Notes: generated by a model not told the origin, from the letters alone. A stretch of 64,000 nucleotides of DNA from Pyxidicoccus caerfyrddinensis (GCF_010894405.1 NZ_JAAIYA010000014.1:124001-188000); one strand, 5' to 3'. Numbered from the stretch's first letter, positions 1 to 9,070 are shown. Numbers and translations are program-made.

Positions 1-90
1 GACGCGGGAGTTGTCGTCACCACAGGCGGCGAGCCCCAACATGCTCACCGCGAGCAGCAGGGAAGAGACCAGGTTGCGTCGAGTCTTCAT
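1..90 (-). CDS. lipoprotein, N-terminal part only (runs off the window)
   Basis: Only the first 30 codons are present; the gene continues to the left of the window. They read as a classic lipoprotein signal peptide: a Lys/Arg start (MKTRRN), a hydrophobic core and the lipobox LAAC, then Gly-Asp-Asp, the usual acidic start of a mature lipoprotein. The product should be lipidated on the Cys and anchored in the inner or outer membrane; Asp after the +2 position gives no firm sorting rule in this group. A GGAG sequence lies about 10 bases before the ATG. Nothing can be said about its function from this fragment. It is divergent from the TIG-repeat lipoprotein gene. Confidence 0.75.
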   Translation of the reverse strand, partial: MKTRRNLVSSLLLAVSMLGLAACGDDNSRV

Positions 91-250
91 GGAAGAAAGC
101 TCCGAGGGGGACGGGAAGGGCACCGGCCTGGCCCACCCGCGATGTGTCGGGCGGAAGACCTGCTGATGACGGGAACGGCCACCAGCCGTCCGCTTCCGGC
201 CGGGCGCGGGATGTGGCCATGGACGCTTCCGGAGAGTCTTCCGTGGCGAC
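91..250. other. divergent intergenic region
   Basis: These 160 bases separate two divergently read lipoprotein genes and must hold both promoters. I see no clear -10/-35 pair, dyad or RNA structure that I would defend. Confidence 0.4.
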
Positions 251-2434
251 ATGTCTCATCACGTCTTCGAGGCTGCCCGCCCTGCTCATTTTGTTCCGCG
301 GGGCCGCTGGCGCTGGAGGGTGCTGGCCCTCGCACTCGGCGTCCTCGCGGGCTGCACGGAGCAGCGTGACGCGCGCGTCGTCGAGTCCGGCTCCCCGCTG
401 TGCGTGCAGGGTGCGAGCGCCTCGCTGGACGCGCTGTATGCGAGCCACTTCGCGGCCAGCGCGTCCACCGGATGCGCCAGCTCCGGCTGTCACGGTACGG
501 GCGCGGGCGGGCTGACCTTCACCAACGCGCAGCAATTCTGGGCCGCGACGGTCAACGATGGCGCACGACAATGGGTGGTGCCCGGTGCTCCCGAGCAGAG
601 CCTGCTCTACACGAAGCTGCTGCCGGACGCGGCCAACCGCATGCCCGAGGGCGGGCCCTATCTCGACGACGCGGCCCTCGCGCAGGTGGCGGCCTGGATT
701 TGTGCCGGGGCGCCCGCGCCCTCCGACGCGGGGGTGCCGGAACCGGTGCCGGGAGGCCCCGCGCTCAGCGGCCTCACGCCGGACTCGGTGGCGGTGGGCA
801 GCGCGGACGTGAGCGTGCAGTTGGAGGGCGCGCGCTTCGAGTCAGGCAGTCGCGTGGAGCTGGGGGGCGCGCCGCTGCCCACGCGCTTCGTCAGCGCCAG
901 CCGCCTCACGGCCACGGTGAGCGCGGCCATCAACGCGCAGGCCGCCGAGCACCGCGTGCGCGTGGTGAATCCGCCGGACGGCGGCATCAGCGAGGAGCGC
1001 GTCTTCCGCGTGCTCAACCCCACCCCCACGCTCACGGCGCTTGCCCCGGACACGGTGGCCACGGGCGGCGCCGCCTTCGACGTCTCGCTCGCGGGGAGCA
1101 ACTTCACCGCCAGCTCGGTCGTCCTGCTGGACGGCGCCGAGGTGGCCACCACGTGGGTGAGCGGCACGTCGCTGCGCGCGCGCATGCCGACCTTCCCCGC
1201 GCCGGGCAGTCATCAGGTGGCGGTGCGCAATCCCGCGCCCGGCGGCGGCACCAGCGCGGCGCGCACGCTCACCGCCGCGCTCATCGACGGGCCCACCATC
1301 ACCGGGCTCAGCCCCTCGCCCGGCGAGGCGGACCGCGCCTTCCGCCTCGGCGTCACCGGCTCCGGCTACGACTGCACGCCCACGCGGGCCTCCGTGCTGT
1401 TCGACGGCAGCGCGCTCACGCCCGCCACCTGCGCCGCCACCCGGCTGGAGGTGGACGTGCCCGCCACCGCCGCGGGAGACCACGGCGTCCAGGTGCGCAA
1501 CGCCGATGGAAAGCTGAGCGCCACCGTGACGCTTTCGCTCCTGGCCCCCAACCCCGTGCCCGCGCTCGCCAGCCTCACGCCCTCCGAGGCGAGTCAGGGC
1601 GGCACCGCGCTCACCCTCAACGTCACGGGCAGTGGCTTCGTCTCCGGCACCTCGCTGCGCTTCAACGGCGTGGCGCGACCCACGAGCGTGCAGGGCGCGA
1701 GCGCGCTCAGCGCCAACCTCACCTCGGCGGACCTCGCGGTGGCGGGGGACTTCCCCGTCACGGTGGTGAGCCCCGCGCCCGGCGGCGGCACCAGCAACGC
1801 GCTGGCCTTCGCCGTGGTGCGCCCCAACCCGGTGCCCCGCCCCACCTCGCTCTCTCCCTGCGGCCTGGTGGCCGGCGGCGCGGGCTTCACCCTCACGCTG
1901 GACGGGCAGGACTTCGCCTCCGGGGCGAGCGTCACCTTCAACGGCACCGCCGTGAGCGTGTCCACCCGGAGCGCCACGCGCCTCACCGTGACGGTGCCCG
2001 CGTCGCTGGTGGCGACGGCGCCCGCGTCCGGTGCCGCCTCCGTCGTCGTCACCAACCCGGCGCCCGGAGGTGGCGCCTCCGCGCCGGCCTGGTTCGGGCT
2101 CGCCACGCGCGCCGTCACGCTGGCCACGCACGTGCAGCCCCTCTTCGAGAAGAACTGCAACTCCGGCTGCCACTCCAGCCCGTCCACGCCCATCAACCTC
2201 ACCTCGGGCCGCGCCTACGGCGAATTGGTGGGGCAGACGAGCAGCGGCTGTGCCTCCACGCTGCTGGTGAAGGCGTGTGGCCCGCTGCGCAGCCAGAGCG
2301 TGCTCATCGACAAGGTGCTGGCCACCAACAGCAGCCCCGCCTGCTCCGGCGCGGCCATGCCCAAGGGGCAGCCGCTCACCGCGGCGGAGAAGCAGACGCT
2401 CATCGACTGGGTGGCCCAGGGCGCGCCTCCCTGA
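251..2434 (+). CDS. lipoprotein with five IPT/TIG repeats between two cytochrome-c-like ends
   Basis: A 727-residue secreted lipoprotein: positive N-region (RGRWRWR), hydrophobic stretch and lipobox LAGC with Cys35. Five Ig-like TIG repeats of about 85-90 residues follow between roughly 160 and 615, each opening with a 'LxPxxxxxG' pattern and most closing with NPAPGGG or a variant. Both ends look like short cytochrome-c modules. Near residue 75 there is CASSGCH followed by 'RMPEGG...W' spacing; near residue 636 there is CNSGCH followed by 'AMPKGQ...DWV'. The presumed heme motifs are therefore CX4CH and CX3CH, not the standard CXXCH, with a plausible axial Met in each. Heme binding is inferred, not shown. 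The start is an ATG with a weak ribosome site; no better start precedes the lipobox. Likely an exposed adhesive or redox surface protein of the type common in myxobacteria. Confidence 0.8.
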   Translation: MSHHVFEAARPAHFVPRGRWRWRVLALALGVLAGCTEQRDARVVESGSPLCVQGASASLDALYASHFAASASTGCASSGCHGTGAGGLTFTNAQQFWAATVNDGARQWVVPGAPEQSLLYTKLLPDAANRMPEGGPYLDDAALAQVAAWICAGAPAPSDAGVPEPVPGGPALSGLTPDSVAVGSADVSVQLEGARFESGSRVELGGAPLPTRFVSASRLTATVSAAINAQAAEHRVRVVNPPDGGISEERVFRVLNPTPTLTALAPDTVATGGAAFDVSLAGSNFTASSVVLLDGAEVATTWVSGTSLRARMPTFPAPGSHQVAVRNPAPGGGTSAARTLTAALIDGPTITGLSPSPGEADRAFRLGVTGSGYDCTPTRASVLFDGSALTPATCAATRLEVDVPATAAGDHGVQVRNADGKLSATVTLSLLAPNPVPALASLTPSEASQGGTALTLNVTGSGFVSGTSLRFNGVARPTSVQGASALSANLTSADLAVAGDFPVTVVSPAPGGGTSNALAFAVVRPNPVPRPTSLSPCGLVAGGAGFTLTLDGQDFASGASVTFNGTAVSVSTRSATRLTVTVPASLVATAPASGAASVVVTNPAPGGGASAPAWFGLATRAVTLATHVQPLFEKNCNSGCHSSPSTPINLTSGRAYGELVGQTSSGCASTLLVKACGPLRSQSVLIDKVLATNSSPACSGAAMPKGQPLTAAEKQTLIDWVAQGAPP

Positions 2435-2502
2435 GTCCCGCGCCGGGGCCCCACCGTCCTCCGGTTCCCATTCGGGCAGGACGCGTGCCCAGCCGTGAAC
2501 AT

Positions 2503-2557
2503 CTGCCCCGGGCGGGAGCGGACGGGGGTGCGGAACCGTCCTCCCAACCCGGGGCAG
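2503..2557. terminator. large nested hairpin between two genes
   Basis: A perfect 10-bp inverted repeat (CTGCCCCGGG / CCCGGGGCAG) encloses two further nested stems (GGGA/TCCC and GGACGG/CCGTCC). It lies 68 bases after the TIG gene and 22 bases before treZ. No U-tract follows, so it may act as a Rho-aided stop, a 3' end protector or a leader structure for treZ. Confidence 0.5.
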
Positions 2558-2578
2558 GCGCATTACAGAAGCAGCCAC

Positions 2579-4441
2579 ATGGTTCCCGCGGACGGCATTC
2601 GAACGACACGGACGGCAGTGCCCCGGTTGGGGGTGTGGGTGGAGGGCAATGGGGTGCGGTGGCGCGTCTGGGCGCCCGGCCACCAGCGCGTGGAGGCGGT
2701 GATTCACGACGCGCGGGGGCAGCCCGGGCGCATCGTCCCGCTGGCGCCGGAGCCCGATGGCTCCGGCACCTGCTTCGGCGCGCTGATGGAGGGGCACGGC
2801 GCCGGCACGCTCTACAAGCTGCGCGTGGACGGCGAGGGCCCCTTCCCGGACCCGTGGTCCCGCTCGCAGCCGCTCGGCGTGCACGGCCCGTCCGAAGTCG
2901 TGGTGCCGGACTTCGAGTGGACGGACGCGGGCTGGAAGGGTGTGGAACCTGAATCACTCGTCATCTACGAGGTGCACGTCGGCACCGCCACGCCCGAGGG
3001 CACCTTCGAGGCCCTCATCTCCCGGCTGCCCGGCCTCAAGGAGCTGGGCATCACCGCACTGGAAATCATGCCGGTGGCCGCCTTCCCCGGCGTGCGCAAC
3101 TGGGGCTACGACGGGGTGGACCTCTTCGCGCCGCTGCACGCGTACGGCGGGCCGGAGGGGCTGCGCCGGCTCATCGACGCCGCGCACGCGCGCGGGCTCG
3201 CGGTGCTCATCGACGCCGTCTACAACCACTTCGGACCGGACGGGAACTACCTGCGCGCGTACTCGCCGCACTACTTCACCGGCCGCCACCACACGCCGTG
3301 GGGCGATGCGGTGAACTACGACAGCGAGGGCAGCGCGTACGTGCGCTCGCTGGTGCTCTCCAACGTGGAGATGTGGATTCGCGACTACCACGCGGACGGC
3401 CTGCGCCTGGACGCCGCGCACGCCATCGTCGACGAGGGCACGCCGCACCTGCTCACCGAAGTCGCCGAGCGCGCTCGCGCCAGTGCACCGGGCCGCCGTG
3501 TGCTCGTCATCGCCGAGGACGAGCGCAACGAGCGCAAGCTGCTGCAGCCTTCGCCGGAGGGCCACGGGCTGGACGGCGTCTGGGCGGATGACTTCCACCA
3601 CCAGATGCGGCGCGCCTTCGCGGGAGACAGCGAGGGCTACTACCAGGACTACACGGGCAGCACGGAGGACCTCGCGCGCACGCTGCGCCAGGGCTGGTTC
3701 TACGAGGGCCAGGTGTCGAAGAACCTGGGCCACGCGCGCGGCACGAAGGCCGAGGGGCTGGAGCCCTGGCGCTTCGTCCACTGCATCCAGAACCATGACC
3801 AGGTGGGCAACCGCGCCTTCGGCGAGCGGCTGGGGCACGACGTGTCCCCCGCGGCCTTCCGCGCCATGAGCACGCTGCTCCTGATGTCGCCCTTCACGCC
3901 GCTGCTCTTCATGGGGCAGGAGTGGAACGCGAGCACGCCCTTCCTCTACTTCACCGACCACAACGCGGAGCTGGGCCGGCTCGTCACCGAGGGGCGCCGC
4001 AAGGAGTTCGCCGGCTTCGCGCGCTTCGCCGGCGCCGAGGTGCCGGACCCGCAGGCGCTGGAGACGTTCACCCGCTCCAAGCTGGACTGGAGCGAGGCGG
4101 AGAAGCCGGAGCACGCGGGCGTGCGCGCCCTGTACCGCGAGCTGCTCAACCTGCGCGCGTCGGAGCCCGTGCTGAAGGAAGTCCGGGCGGGCGGCCATGA
4201 CGCACGCGCGCTCGGGCCGGACGCGCTGATGCTGGAGCGGCGCGGAGGTGGGCAGGGGCTGCAAGTCATCGTCTCCGTCCGGGGCGCGCTGGAGTACCGC
4301 GTCCCCACGGGCGCGGAGCTGGTGCTGTGGAGCGAGGCGCCACGCTTCGGCGGCACCGTGGAAGCCGCGCCGCTGAAGGACGGCACGCTGCGGCTGCATG
4401 GGCCCGCGGCCGCTGTCGTGCGCTTCACTCCGAAGGGCTGA
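2579..4441 (+). CDS. treZ: malto-oligosyltrehalose trehalohydrolase (TreZ)
   Basis: Cytoplasmic GH13 enzyme that releases trehalose from maltooligosyl-trehalose, the second step of the TreY/TreZ route from glycogen or maltodextrin. The 620-residue product has an N-terminal CBM48-type Ig domain (about 15-110) and the GH13 barrel. The four conserved regions are visible: DAVYNHFG (about 210), LRLDAAHAI with the nucleophile Asp (about 277), VIAEDE with the acid/base Glu (about 312) and QNHDQVGN (about 404). Length fits the family. I chose the ATG at 2579 because the upstream in-frame extension falls in the hairpin and has no family sequence. treY is not adjacent, so this copy stands alone here. 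Confidence 0.95.
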   Translation: MVPADGIRTTRTAVPRLGVWVEGNGVRWRVWAPGHQRVEAVIHDARGQPGRIVPLAPEPDGSGTCFGALMEGHGAGTLYKLRVDGEGPFPDPWSRSQPLGVHGPSEVVVPDFEWTDAGWKGVEPESLVIYEVHVGTATPEGTFEALISRLPGLKELGITALEIMPVAAFPGVRNWGYDGVDLFAPLHAYGGPEGLRRLIDAAHARGLAVLIDAVYNHFGPDGNYLRAYSPHYFTGRHHTPWGDAVNYDSEGSAYVRSLVLSNVEMWIRDYHADGLRLDAAHAIVDEGTPHLLTEVAERARASAPGRRVLVIAEDERNERKLLQPSPEGHGLDGVWADDFHHQMRRAFAGDSEGYYQDYTGSTEDLARTLRQGWFYEGQVSKNLGHARGTKAEGLEPWRFVHCIQNHDQVGNRAFGERLGHDVSPAAFRAMSTLLLMSPFTPLLFMGQEWNASTPFLYFTDHNAELGRLVTEGRRKEFAGFARFAGAEVPDPQALETFTRSKLDWSEAEKPEHAGVRALYRELLNLRASEPVLKEVRAGGHDARALGPDALMLERRGGGQGLQVIVSVRGALEYRVPTGAELVLWSEAPRFGGTVEAAPLKDGTLRLHGPAAAVVRFTPKG

Positions 4442-4743
4442 GCAGGACGGAAGGCGCTCCTCCGCGCGGGTGCTGCCCGGGCGGGGGAGCGGGCCTCGAG
4501 AGGGAAACGCGTTGGGAATTCCATATCGGCTCAAAGGGTATGTCGGCCCGCAGTCCGAACGTTGAGCAGTCAACGGCGCTGGCCGTGGTCCGCAGGGAGC
4601 CTCACGCACCGAACGTGGGCGTCTGCCGGGTGGCGGTCAGCGAATGGAAGCCAACGCGCCGCGGGGGGAACGCGGCGCGCCGGGAGGACACCGTTCCGTC
4701 CCGGTGAGTCGTGGCACCACGCGGCCTCACCTGAGGTAGTGAA
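4442..4743. other. 302-base intergenic region with leader hairpins
   Basis: Apart from the treZ-side hairpin, this region has two adjacent stems close to the next gene: CGCGCCGC/GCGGCGCG at 4655-4679 and CCGGGA/TCCCGG at 4680-4704. If transcription of the discoidin gene starts upstream they would form a structured 5' leader ending about 30 bases before the ribosome site. They match no riboswitch class that I recognise. Confidence 0.4.
4455..4491 (+). terminator. putative terminator after treZ
   Basis: An 11-bp stem (CGCTCCTCCGC with GCGGGGGAGCG, one G-U pair) begins 14 bases after the treZ stop and has a smaller GGG/CCC stem in its loop. It lacks a run of T, so it would be a weak intrinsic terminator. 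Confidence 0.5.
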
Positions 4744-6057
4744 TTGAATCGACAGCACATGACTTCGTCCCGCGGGGGATGGAAGCGCTTCCGCATGCCG
4801 GTCAGCGCGCTCTCGCTGGCCGCCTTCGTGGCCACGACACCCGCGCTGGCCGCCGGGGGTTTCACTTCCGTCACCGCCAGCGGGAACGACGGCAACGTGC
4901 CGGCCAACGCCATCGACGGCAACCTGTCCACGCGTTGGTCCAGCAGCGGCGTGGGGCAGTGGATTCGCGGCGACCTGGGCGCGGTGAAGGCCATCAACGC
5001 GCTCGACATCGCGTGGCACGCCGGCAACACGCGCTCCAACAAGTTCGTCATCGCGACCTCGTCCGACGGCACCACCTTCACGCAGGTGTTCGCCGGTACC
5101 TCGTCCGGGAAGACGGCGTCCTTCGAGCGCTACACGTTCCCCACGGTGAACGCCCGCTACGTGCGCGTCACCGTCAACGGCAACACGCTCAACACCTGGG
5201 CGAGCATCTCCGAGCTGGCGGCCATCACCGGCACCACGCCGACGCCGACGCCGACGCCCGACCCCACGCCGACGCCCACCACCGGCAAGGACAAGTTCGG
5301 CGTCACCATGCTCTACCCGACGAAGGCCGGCGGTGAGACGTGGGCCCTCGCGGACAACGCGACGAGCGACTCGCGCTTCGACCCGCAGGACACGATTACG
5401 CGCAACGCGGACGGCTCCTGGAAGATGAAGGACAGCCAGGTGCGCATGAGCGTCTTCACGTCCACGGGCTACAGCTCCTCGAAGATTCCCACGTACGACC
5501 GCGACGTGCTGGCCAGCCGTGGCTACATGCAGGCCGCGAACGACTGGAAGAACATCGAGATGACCGGCTTCGTGAAGCTCAACGCGGCGCAGGACGGCTC
5601 GGACAACTTCGACTGGTACGCGCGCGGCGGCAAGCACAACGACAACAGCTCCGGCTGCGAGGGCAGCAGCTACAAGGGCGGCCTGCACTATGACGGCCGC
5701 GCCCGCTGGCAGAAGGAGACGTGGCACGTCTCCTACGAGCAGGCGTCCTACAAGCCCGCCACCACGCCGCTCAAGGGCCGCTGGGTGGGCTTCAAGGCGG
5801 TGATGCGCAACACCACCGTCAGCGGCAAGGAAGCCGTGCGGCTGGAGATGTACGTCAACGAGAACGCCGACAAGGTCACCTGGAAGAAGGTCTACGACAT
5901 GGTGGACTCCGGCACCTGGGGCGGCGACGCCCAGCACTGCGGCGGTGCCGTGGGCGCCATGCCCATTACGTGGGGCGGCCCCATCGCCACGTTCCGCTGG
6001 GACAACGCCAACGACGTGGACTTCAAGTGGCTGTCCGTTCGTGAAATCCAGCCGTAG
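4744..6057 (+). CDS. secreted protein: F5/8 type C (discoidin) domain plus C-terminal jelly-roll-like domain
   Basis: A 437-residue exported protein. After a signal peptide ending in ALA (about residue 36) comes a discoidin/CBM32-type domain (about 40-160) with the typical 'NAIDGNLSTRWSS' pattern. A Thr-Pro linker encoded by a GCCGAC-type microsatellite (5230-5282) leads to a C-terminal domain of about 240 residues rich in Trp and aromatic residues. This resembles carbohydrate-active beta-sandwich domains, but I cannot name the family. The likely role is binding, and perhaps cleaving, an extracellular polysaccharide. I kept the TTG start because GAGG sits 7 bases before it. The ATG at 4759 is the alternative but lies about 22 bases from that site. 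A strong terminator follows. Confidence 0.8.
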   Translation: MNRQHMTSSRGGWKRFRMPVSALSLAAFVATTPALAAGGFTSVTASGNDGNVPANAIDGNLSTRWSSSGVGQWIRGDLGAVKAINALDIAWHAGNTRSNKFVIATSSDGTTFTQVFAGTSSGKTASFERYTFPTVNARYVRVTVNGNTLNTWASISELAAITGTTPTPTPTPDPTPTPTTGKDKFGVTMLYPTKAGGETWALADNATSDSRFDPQDTITRNADGSWKMKDSQVRMSVFTSTGYSSSKIPTYDRDVLASRGYMQAANDWKNIEMTGFVKLNAAQDGSDNFDWYARGGKHNDNSSGCEGSSYKGGLHYDGRARWQKETWHVSYEQASYKPATTPLKGRWVGFKAVMRNTTVSGKEAVRLEMYVNENADKVTWKKVYDMVDSGTWGGDAQHCGGAVGAMPITWGGPIATFRWDNANDVDFKWLSVREIQP

Positions 6058-6077
6058 TCCGGTTCGGATGCAATGAC

Positions 6078-6122
6078 ATGCGAGGGGCGCGGAAGGAGCA
6101 TTCCTTCCGCGCCCTTTCGCAT
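6078..6122 (+). terminator. strong terminator after the discoidin-domain gene
   Basis: A 13-bp perfect stem (GGGCGCGGAAGGA / TCCTTCCGCGCCC) with loop GCAT is extended at its base by ATGCGA/TCGCAT across a small bulge and followed by TTTG. It begins 20 bases after the stop at 6057 and is the clearest intrinsic-type terminator in the window. Confidence 0.85.
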
Positions 6123-6153
6123 TTGCGGGCCGGCGCGGCGAAGATGCGCGGCC

Positions 6154-7451
6154 ATGGGAGCCCTCGAGCGCTGGTTCCACCTCCAGGAGCGCGGCACCAC
6201 CGTGGCCACGGAGCTGCGGGCGGGCGTGACGACGTTCCTGACCATGGCGTACATCCTGCTCGTGAATCCGCAGATCCTCGCCGAGGCGGGGATGCCGGCG
6301 GAGGACGTGGTGTTCGCCACGGCGGTGGGCTCGGCGGTGGCCACGTTCATCATGGGCGTGTACGCCAACTTTCCCTTCGCGCTCGCGCCGGGCATGGGCA
6401 TCAACGCCTACTTCACCTACGGCATCGTGAAGGGGCTGGGCGTGGACTGGCGCGTGGCGCTCACCGCCGTCTTCGCCGAGGGGCTCCTCTTCCTCGTCCT
6501 GTCCGTCGGCGGCGTGCGCACGCTGCTCATCAACGCCATCCCCCAGTCACTGAAGCTGGCCACCACCACCGGCATCGGCCTGTTCCTGGCGCTCATCGGC
6601 CTGCGCACGCGGGGCTGGTGGTGGCGAGCCCCGAGACGCTGGTGCAGATGGGCAACCTGCACGAGGGCCGTGTGCTCTTGGGGCTGGCGGGGCTGCTCCT
6701 CATCGGCGCGCTGGTGACGCGGCGGGTGAAGGGCGCGCTGCTCATCGGCATCGCGGTGGTGGCGGTGGGCGCGTGGGTGCTCGGGCTGTCGCCGGGGCCG
6801 TCCGGCGTCTTCAGCTGGCCGTCGCCGCCGCGCGAGACGCTGGGCGCGCTCGACTTCCGCGGCCTCTTCAGCGCGAAGGTGCTGGGCGTGACGCTGGCGC
6901 TGCTCTTCGTGGACCTGTTCGACACGGCGGGCACGCTGCTGGGCGTGGGGCGCCTGGGCGGGTTCCTCACGCCGAAGGGCGAGCTGCCGGGCGCGGGCCG
7001 CGCCTTTGTCGCGGACGCGGTGGGCACCATGGCGGGCGCGGTGCTGGGGACGAGCGCGATTACCACGTACATCGAGTCCGCCGCGGGCGTGGAGGAGGGC
7101 GGGCGCACCGGGCTGACGGCGGTGACCGTGGCCGCGCTGTTCCTCCTGTCGCTGTTCTGCATCCCCCTGTTGTCCGCGATTCCGTCCGTCGCCACCGCGC
7201 CCGCGCTGGTGGCGGTGGGAGCGATGATGATGTCCGGTGCGGTGGAGGTGCCGTGGACGCGCTTCGACGAGGCGCTGCCGGCCTTCCTCACGGTGGCGAT
7301 GATGCCCTTCACGTACTCGATTGCCCACGGCGTGTCGGCGGGCATCGTCAGCTACGCGGTGCTCAAGCTCCTCACTGGGCGTCACCGGGACGCGCACCCG
7401 GTGTTGTACGGGCTTGCGGGGTTGTTGGGGCTGTATCACGCGCTCGCCTGA
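6154..7451 (+). pseudogene. AzgA-like purine permease (NCS2 family), interrupted by a one-base frameshift
   Basis: Inner-membrane purine (hypoxanthine/adenine/guanine) proton symporter of the NCS2 AzgA branch. The N-terminal half (ATG 6154, 'LERWFHLQERGTTVATE', 'APGMGINAYF', 'TTTGIGLFLALIGLR') is in one frame. The C-terminal half ('GLVVASPETLVQMG', 'FVDLFDTAGTLLGV', 'YIESAAGVEEGGRTG', 'ATAPALVAVGAMM') is in another. The frames meet near 6605-6608, where CTGCGCACGCGGGG lacks one base relative to the expected 'LRNAGLVV'. Restoring one base gives about 432 residues, the normal family length. All signature segments are otherwise intact, so this is a very recent mutation or a sequencing/assembly error. 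No slippery heptamer is present. As sequenced, the product stops early at 6717 with an unrelated tail. Confidence 0.85.
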
Positions 7452-7588
7452 GTGACGGCTGACAGGGCTTCCAATGGGCGCCATCCGTCCTGGCGGCGGG
7501 GTAGGCTGGGGGCCGAGTCCCTTCCTGCTCTGCTCCGGGGTTCCCACAGTCGACAGAGCCCCCGCTCCTTGCTCTACATCCTTCCGCC

Positions 7589-9025
7589 ATGGCCATGAAC
7601 GTCCAGACCGCTACCGACTCCTCCGACCGCATCTGGGAGAAGGAAATCCTCCCGGCGCTCGAGCGCTACATCCGCATCCCCAACAAGTCGCCCTCCTTCG
7701 ACCCGGAGTGGGTGAAGTCCGGCCACATGGATGCCGCCGTGCAGCTCATCGCGGACTGGTGCCGCGCGCAGGCCCCGCACCTGCCGGGCCTGGAGCTGGA
7801 GGTCATCCAGCTCAAGGACGAGAAGGGCAAGCCGCGCACGCCGGTCATCTACATGGAGGTGCCGGGCACCAAGGGCGAGGACACCGTCCTGCTGTACGGC
7901 CACCTGGACAAGCAGCCGGAGATGACGGGCTGGCGCCAGGGCCTGACGCCGTGGGCGCCGGTGCGCGAGGGCGACAAGCTCTACGGGCGCGGTGGCGCGG
8001 ATGACGGCTACTCCGCCTTCGCGTCGCTGGCGGCCATCCGCCTGCTGAAGGAGCAGGGCCTGCCGCACGCGCGCTGCGTGGTGCTCATCGAGGCGTGCGA
8101 GGAGAGCGGCAGCTACGACTTGCCCGCGTACATCGAGGCGCTGGCGCCGCGCATCGGCAAGCCGTCGCTGGTGGTGTGCCTGGACTCGGGCTGTGCCAAC
8201 TACGAGCAGCTGTGGATGACCACGTCGCTGCGCGGAATCGTGGGCGGCAACCTGCGCGTGGACATCCTCACCGAGGGCGTGCACTCCGGTGACGCGACGG
8301 GCATCGTCGCGTCGTCCTTCCGCATCCTCCGGCAGGTGCTGTCGCGCGTGGAGGACGAGTCCACGGGCCACATCAAGGTGGACGCGCTGCACGTCGAAAT
8401 CCCGAAGGAGCGGCGCGAGCAGGCGCGCGAGGCCGCGAAGGTGCTGGAGAAGGAGGTCTTCACCAAGTTCCCCTGGGTGCCCGGCGCGAAGCCGGTGTCC
8501 GACGACGGCGCGGAATTGGTGCTCAACCGCACCTGGCGCCCGGCGCTGGCGGTGACGGGCGTGGACGGCATGCCGGCCCTGAGCAACGCGGGCAACGTGC
8601 TGCGGCCCTTCACCACCTTCAAGCTGTCCATGCGCATTCCCCCGCGCCTGGACCCGAAGGCGGGCATGGAGGCGCTGAAGGCCGCGCTGGAGAAGGACCC
8701 GCCGTACGGCGCGAAGGTGACCTTCGAGGGTGAGAAGACCAGCGTCGGCTGGGACGCGCCCCCGCTGGCGGGCTGGCTGTCTCGCGCGGTGGAGTCGGCG
8801 TCGAAGACGTTCTTCGGTCAGCCGGCCATGGCCATGGGTGAGGGCGGCACCATCCCCTTCATGGGCATGCTGGGCGAGCGCTTCCCGGAGGCGCAGTTCG
8901 TCATCACCGGTCTGCTCGGGCCGGGCAGCAACGCGCACGGGCCCAACGAGTTCCTGCACATCCCCACCGGCAAGAAGCTCACCTGCTGCGTGGCCAACAT
9001 CATCGCCGACCACTTCAAGCGGTAG
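7589..9025 (+). CDS. M20 family metallopeptidase (cytosolic dipeptidase-like)
   Basis: A 478-residue zinc peptidase of the M20/CNDP dipeptidase type without signal peptide, expected to hydrolyse small peptides in the cytoplasm. Metal and catalytic motifs appear in order: YGHLDKQPE (about 104, His ligand and Asp), GRGGADDG (about 134, bridging Asp), EACEESGS (about 169, general base and ligand Glu), CLDSG (about 197, Asp ligand) and GSNAHGPNEF (about 448, last His ligand). The dimerisation domain lies between. The length is normal for the family. The gene stands alone, with a hairpin at its 3' end shared with the converging next gene. Confidence 0.92.
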   Translation: MAMNVQTATDSSDRIWEKEILPALERYIRIPNKSPSFDPEWVKSGHMDAAVQLIADWCRAQAPHLPGLELEVIQLKDEKGKPRTPVIYMEVPGTKGEDTVLLYGHLDKQPEMTGWRQGLTPWAPVREGDKLYGRGGADDGYSAFASLAAIRLLKEQGLPHARCVVLIEACEESGSYDLPAYIEALAPRIGKPSLVVCLDSGCANYEQLWMTTSLRGIVGGNLRVDILTEGVHSGDATGIVASSFRILRQVLSRVEDESTGHIKVDALHVEIPKERREQAREAAKVLEKEVFTKFPWVPGAKPVSDDGAELVLNRTWRPALAVTGVDGMPALSNAGNVLRPFTTFKLSMRIPPRLDPKAGMEALKAALEKDPPYGAKVTFEGEKTSVGWDAPPLAGWLSRAVESASKTFFGQPAMAMGEGGTIPFMGMLGERFPEAQFVITGLLGPGSNAHGPNEFLHIPTGKKLTCCVANIIADHFKR

Positions 9026-9039
9026 TCGCCCGCGAGGAG

Positions 9040-9070
9040 ACGGGGCGGGGCGAAGTGTCCCCGCTCCCGT
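9040..9070. terminator. bidirectional hairpin between converging genes
   Basis: ACGGGGCGGGG pairs with CCCCGCTCCCGT across an 8-base loop with one bulge. It lies 15 bases after the peptidase stop and 10 bases from the stop of the minus-strand gene, so it can serve both. Confidence 0.5.

Noticed and set aside
842-2884. 680-codon minus-strand open frame over the TIG gene and treZ
   Set aside because: Antisense shadow. The composition is His/Arg/Gly-rich and it covers two clearly assigned plus-strand genes.
5230-5282. Short tandem GCCGACGCC-type repeat as a CRISPR or mobile repeat
   Set aside because: It is in frame and encodes a Thr-Pro linker between two protein domains.
6600-6620. Programmed frameshift in the permease gene
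   Set aside because: No slippery heptamer, no downstream stimulatory structure seen, and the family is not known to use one. Mutation or sequence error is simpler.
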